Of a stretch of 7,727 nt of DNA, positions 6,982 to 7,727 are shown piece by piece. Each line of letters starts with the position of its first letter. The stretch's first letter is position 1. The position numbers were made by a program, and so were the translations under genes. Under the pieces are notes generated by a model. It made no database searches and was not told where the DNA came from. It saw only the letters and a program-made list of their open reading frames with translations. Source of the stretch: Ignavibacteriota bacterium (GTDB lineage: Bacteria; Bacteroidota; Ignavibacteria; Tepidaquicellales; Tepidaquicellaceae); the NCBI GenBank assembly GCA_003158365.1, contig PMIW01000187.1, forward strand, positions 2,181 through 9,907, in the 5' to 3' direction.

Positions 6982-7727
6982 CAAGCAGTTTAGCCATTAG
7001 TGTTTTTAAATTCACTGTTGCAAAACTCGATGCATAATCAGAAATCCCGTACGGAATGAACAGAACTCCGTTATGAACAATTGACCCGCAGGAGTAAACA
7101 ACATTGGGTACATAACCCTCCCTTTCATCTTCATTCGGAACTATAAGAGGTTCATTTAATCTTCCGATTACCTTTGTAGGGTCCTGCAAATCAAGTAAAA
7201 TTGCACCGATGGAATATTTTCTCATTTGTCCGACACCGTGAGTAATAAGGAGCCACCCTTCAGGTGTTTCGATAGGGGAACCGCAATTTCCGATTTGAAT
7301 TAATTCCCAGTTATATTTTGGTTCTACAAGCATTTGAGCAGTTTCCCAGAGAGTAATATTATCCGAAAACATTATATACTGATTCACACCATCGAGACGT
7401 GAGAGCATTGCATAATGGCCGTTTATTTTTCGCGGGAACAGTGCAAAGTTTTTATCTTTCGTGCATTCCCCGTGCAAGGGAAGATTTTTAAAATGATAAA
7501 AGTCTTTTGTTTCAAGAAGTTTCGGGAGTATCGTGTAACCGTCGTAAGCAGTATAAGTTGCGTAATAAATTGTTTCACCGTTATCTTCCGTAAACTTTAC
7601 GAATCTTGCATCTTCAATTCCGTTGCTTTCGGTTCTGGAAACAGGGAATACGGTTCTTTCGGAAATATCCGTATCCTGGGAAAATACTATCTCATAATGT
7701 GATTTTGCAAGCCACATTATTTGTTTA
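6977..7727 (-). CDS. Second, divergent GH130-type enzyme, 5' part outside the window
   Basis: The reading frame stays open to the right edge; the first visible Met (ATG at 7717-7715) is internal, since the family has an N-terminal portion before WLAKSHYE. From that Met 246 residues are visible. Motifs numbered from it: NGIEDARF (32-39) with D36 as the likely catalytic acid, ATYTAYDG (53-60), LFPRKING (93-100), LSRLD (105-109), IQIGNCGSPIETPEGW (140-155), THGVG (159-163), REGYVPNVVYSCGSI (199-213) and SDYASSFATV (226-235). These match the other GH130 gene blade for blade, but the sequences clearly belong to different subgroups (EDAR for EDPR, SRLD for DRPH, NCGSPIE for GPGAPPI). It resembles longer GH130 relatives with extra N-terminal sequence (family knowledge). 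It is convergent with the GT4 gene, so not in the same operon, though linked by function. Whether it is a phosphorylase or hydrolase is unclear. Confidence 0.85.
   Translation of the reverse strand, partial: KQIMWLAKSHYEIVFSQDTDISERTVFPVSRTESNGIEDARFVKFTEDNGETIYYATYTAYDGYTILPKLLETKDFYHFKNLPLHGECTKDKNFALFPRKINGHYAMLSRLDGVNQYIMFSDNITLWETAQMLVEPKYNWELIQIGNCGSPIETPEGWLLITHGVGQMRKYSIGAILLDLQDPTKVIGRLNEPLIVPNEDEREGYVPNVVYSCGSIVHNGVLFIPYGISDYASSFATVNLKTLMAKLLE

Noticed and set aside
6977..7717. ATG at 7717 as the start of the second GH130 gene
   Set aside because: No stop lies in frame between it and the window edge, and the protein begins in the middle of the fold with the N-terminal blades missing, so this Met is internal.
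1..7727. CRISPR array, tRNA, rRNA, insertion sequence or phage attachment site
   Set aside because: I saw no regularly spaced repeats, cloverleaf-like sequence, transposase motifs or paired terminal repeats anywhere in the window.

Overview
The window is AT-rich bacterial DNA. SD-like leaders are weak or absent before several start codons. The gene content combines c-type cytochromes, a Rieske protein, an outer-membrane barrel ending in Phe, and glycosyltransferases with GH130 enzymes. This suggests a Gram-negative member of the Bacteroidota/Chlorobi/Ignavibacteria assemblage. That placement rests on general protein flavour and translation signals, not on a marker gene, and is moderate at best.

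Left part (1-2361), a redox block. A two-heme c-type cytochrome (+ strand) enters from the left edge with its N-terminus missing. It converges on a minus-strand pair transcribed from 2361 down to 685: a Tat-type Rieske 2Fe-2S protein, then a protein with one N-terminal CxxCH heme site fused to an outer-membrane beta-barrel. A GC-cored hairpin touches both stop codons at 657-684 and probably terminates transcription from both sides. The fused monoheme cytochrome-barrel layout recalls Cyc2-type outer-membrane electron conduits, though the heme neighbourhood is different. The three proteins could form a periplasm-to-outer-membrane electron path, but this is inference.

Middle (2362-2748), an AT-rich divergent intergenic region of 387 bases with no gene. 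It must hold the promoters of the Rieske operon and of the carbohydrate operon. Only weak candidate elements can be picked out.

Right part (2749-7727), a glycan block. On the + strand lie a 745-residue fusion of a GT4-like glycosyltransferase with a C-terminal helical, six-hairpin-glycosidase-like domain, a GH130 mannoside-phosphorylase-type enzyme, and a second canonical GT4 that overlaps the GH130 gene by 4 bases. Converging on them from the right edge is a second, divergent GH130 gene whose 5' part lies outside the window. Two glycosyltransferases beside two GH130 enzymes suggest a system that both builds and phosphorolyses or trims a mannose-containing glycan, perhaps an intracellular beta-mannan reserve or a mannosylated metabolite. 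The family assignments are firm; the substrate and the cycle are hypotheses.
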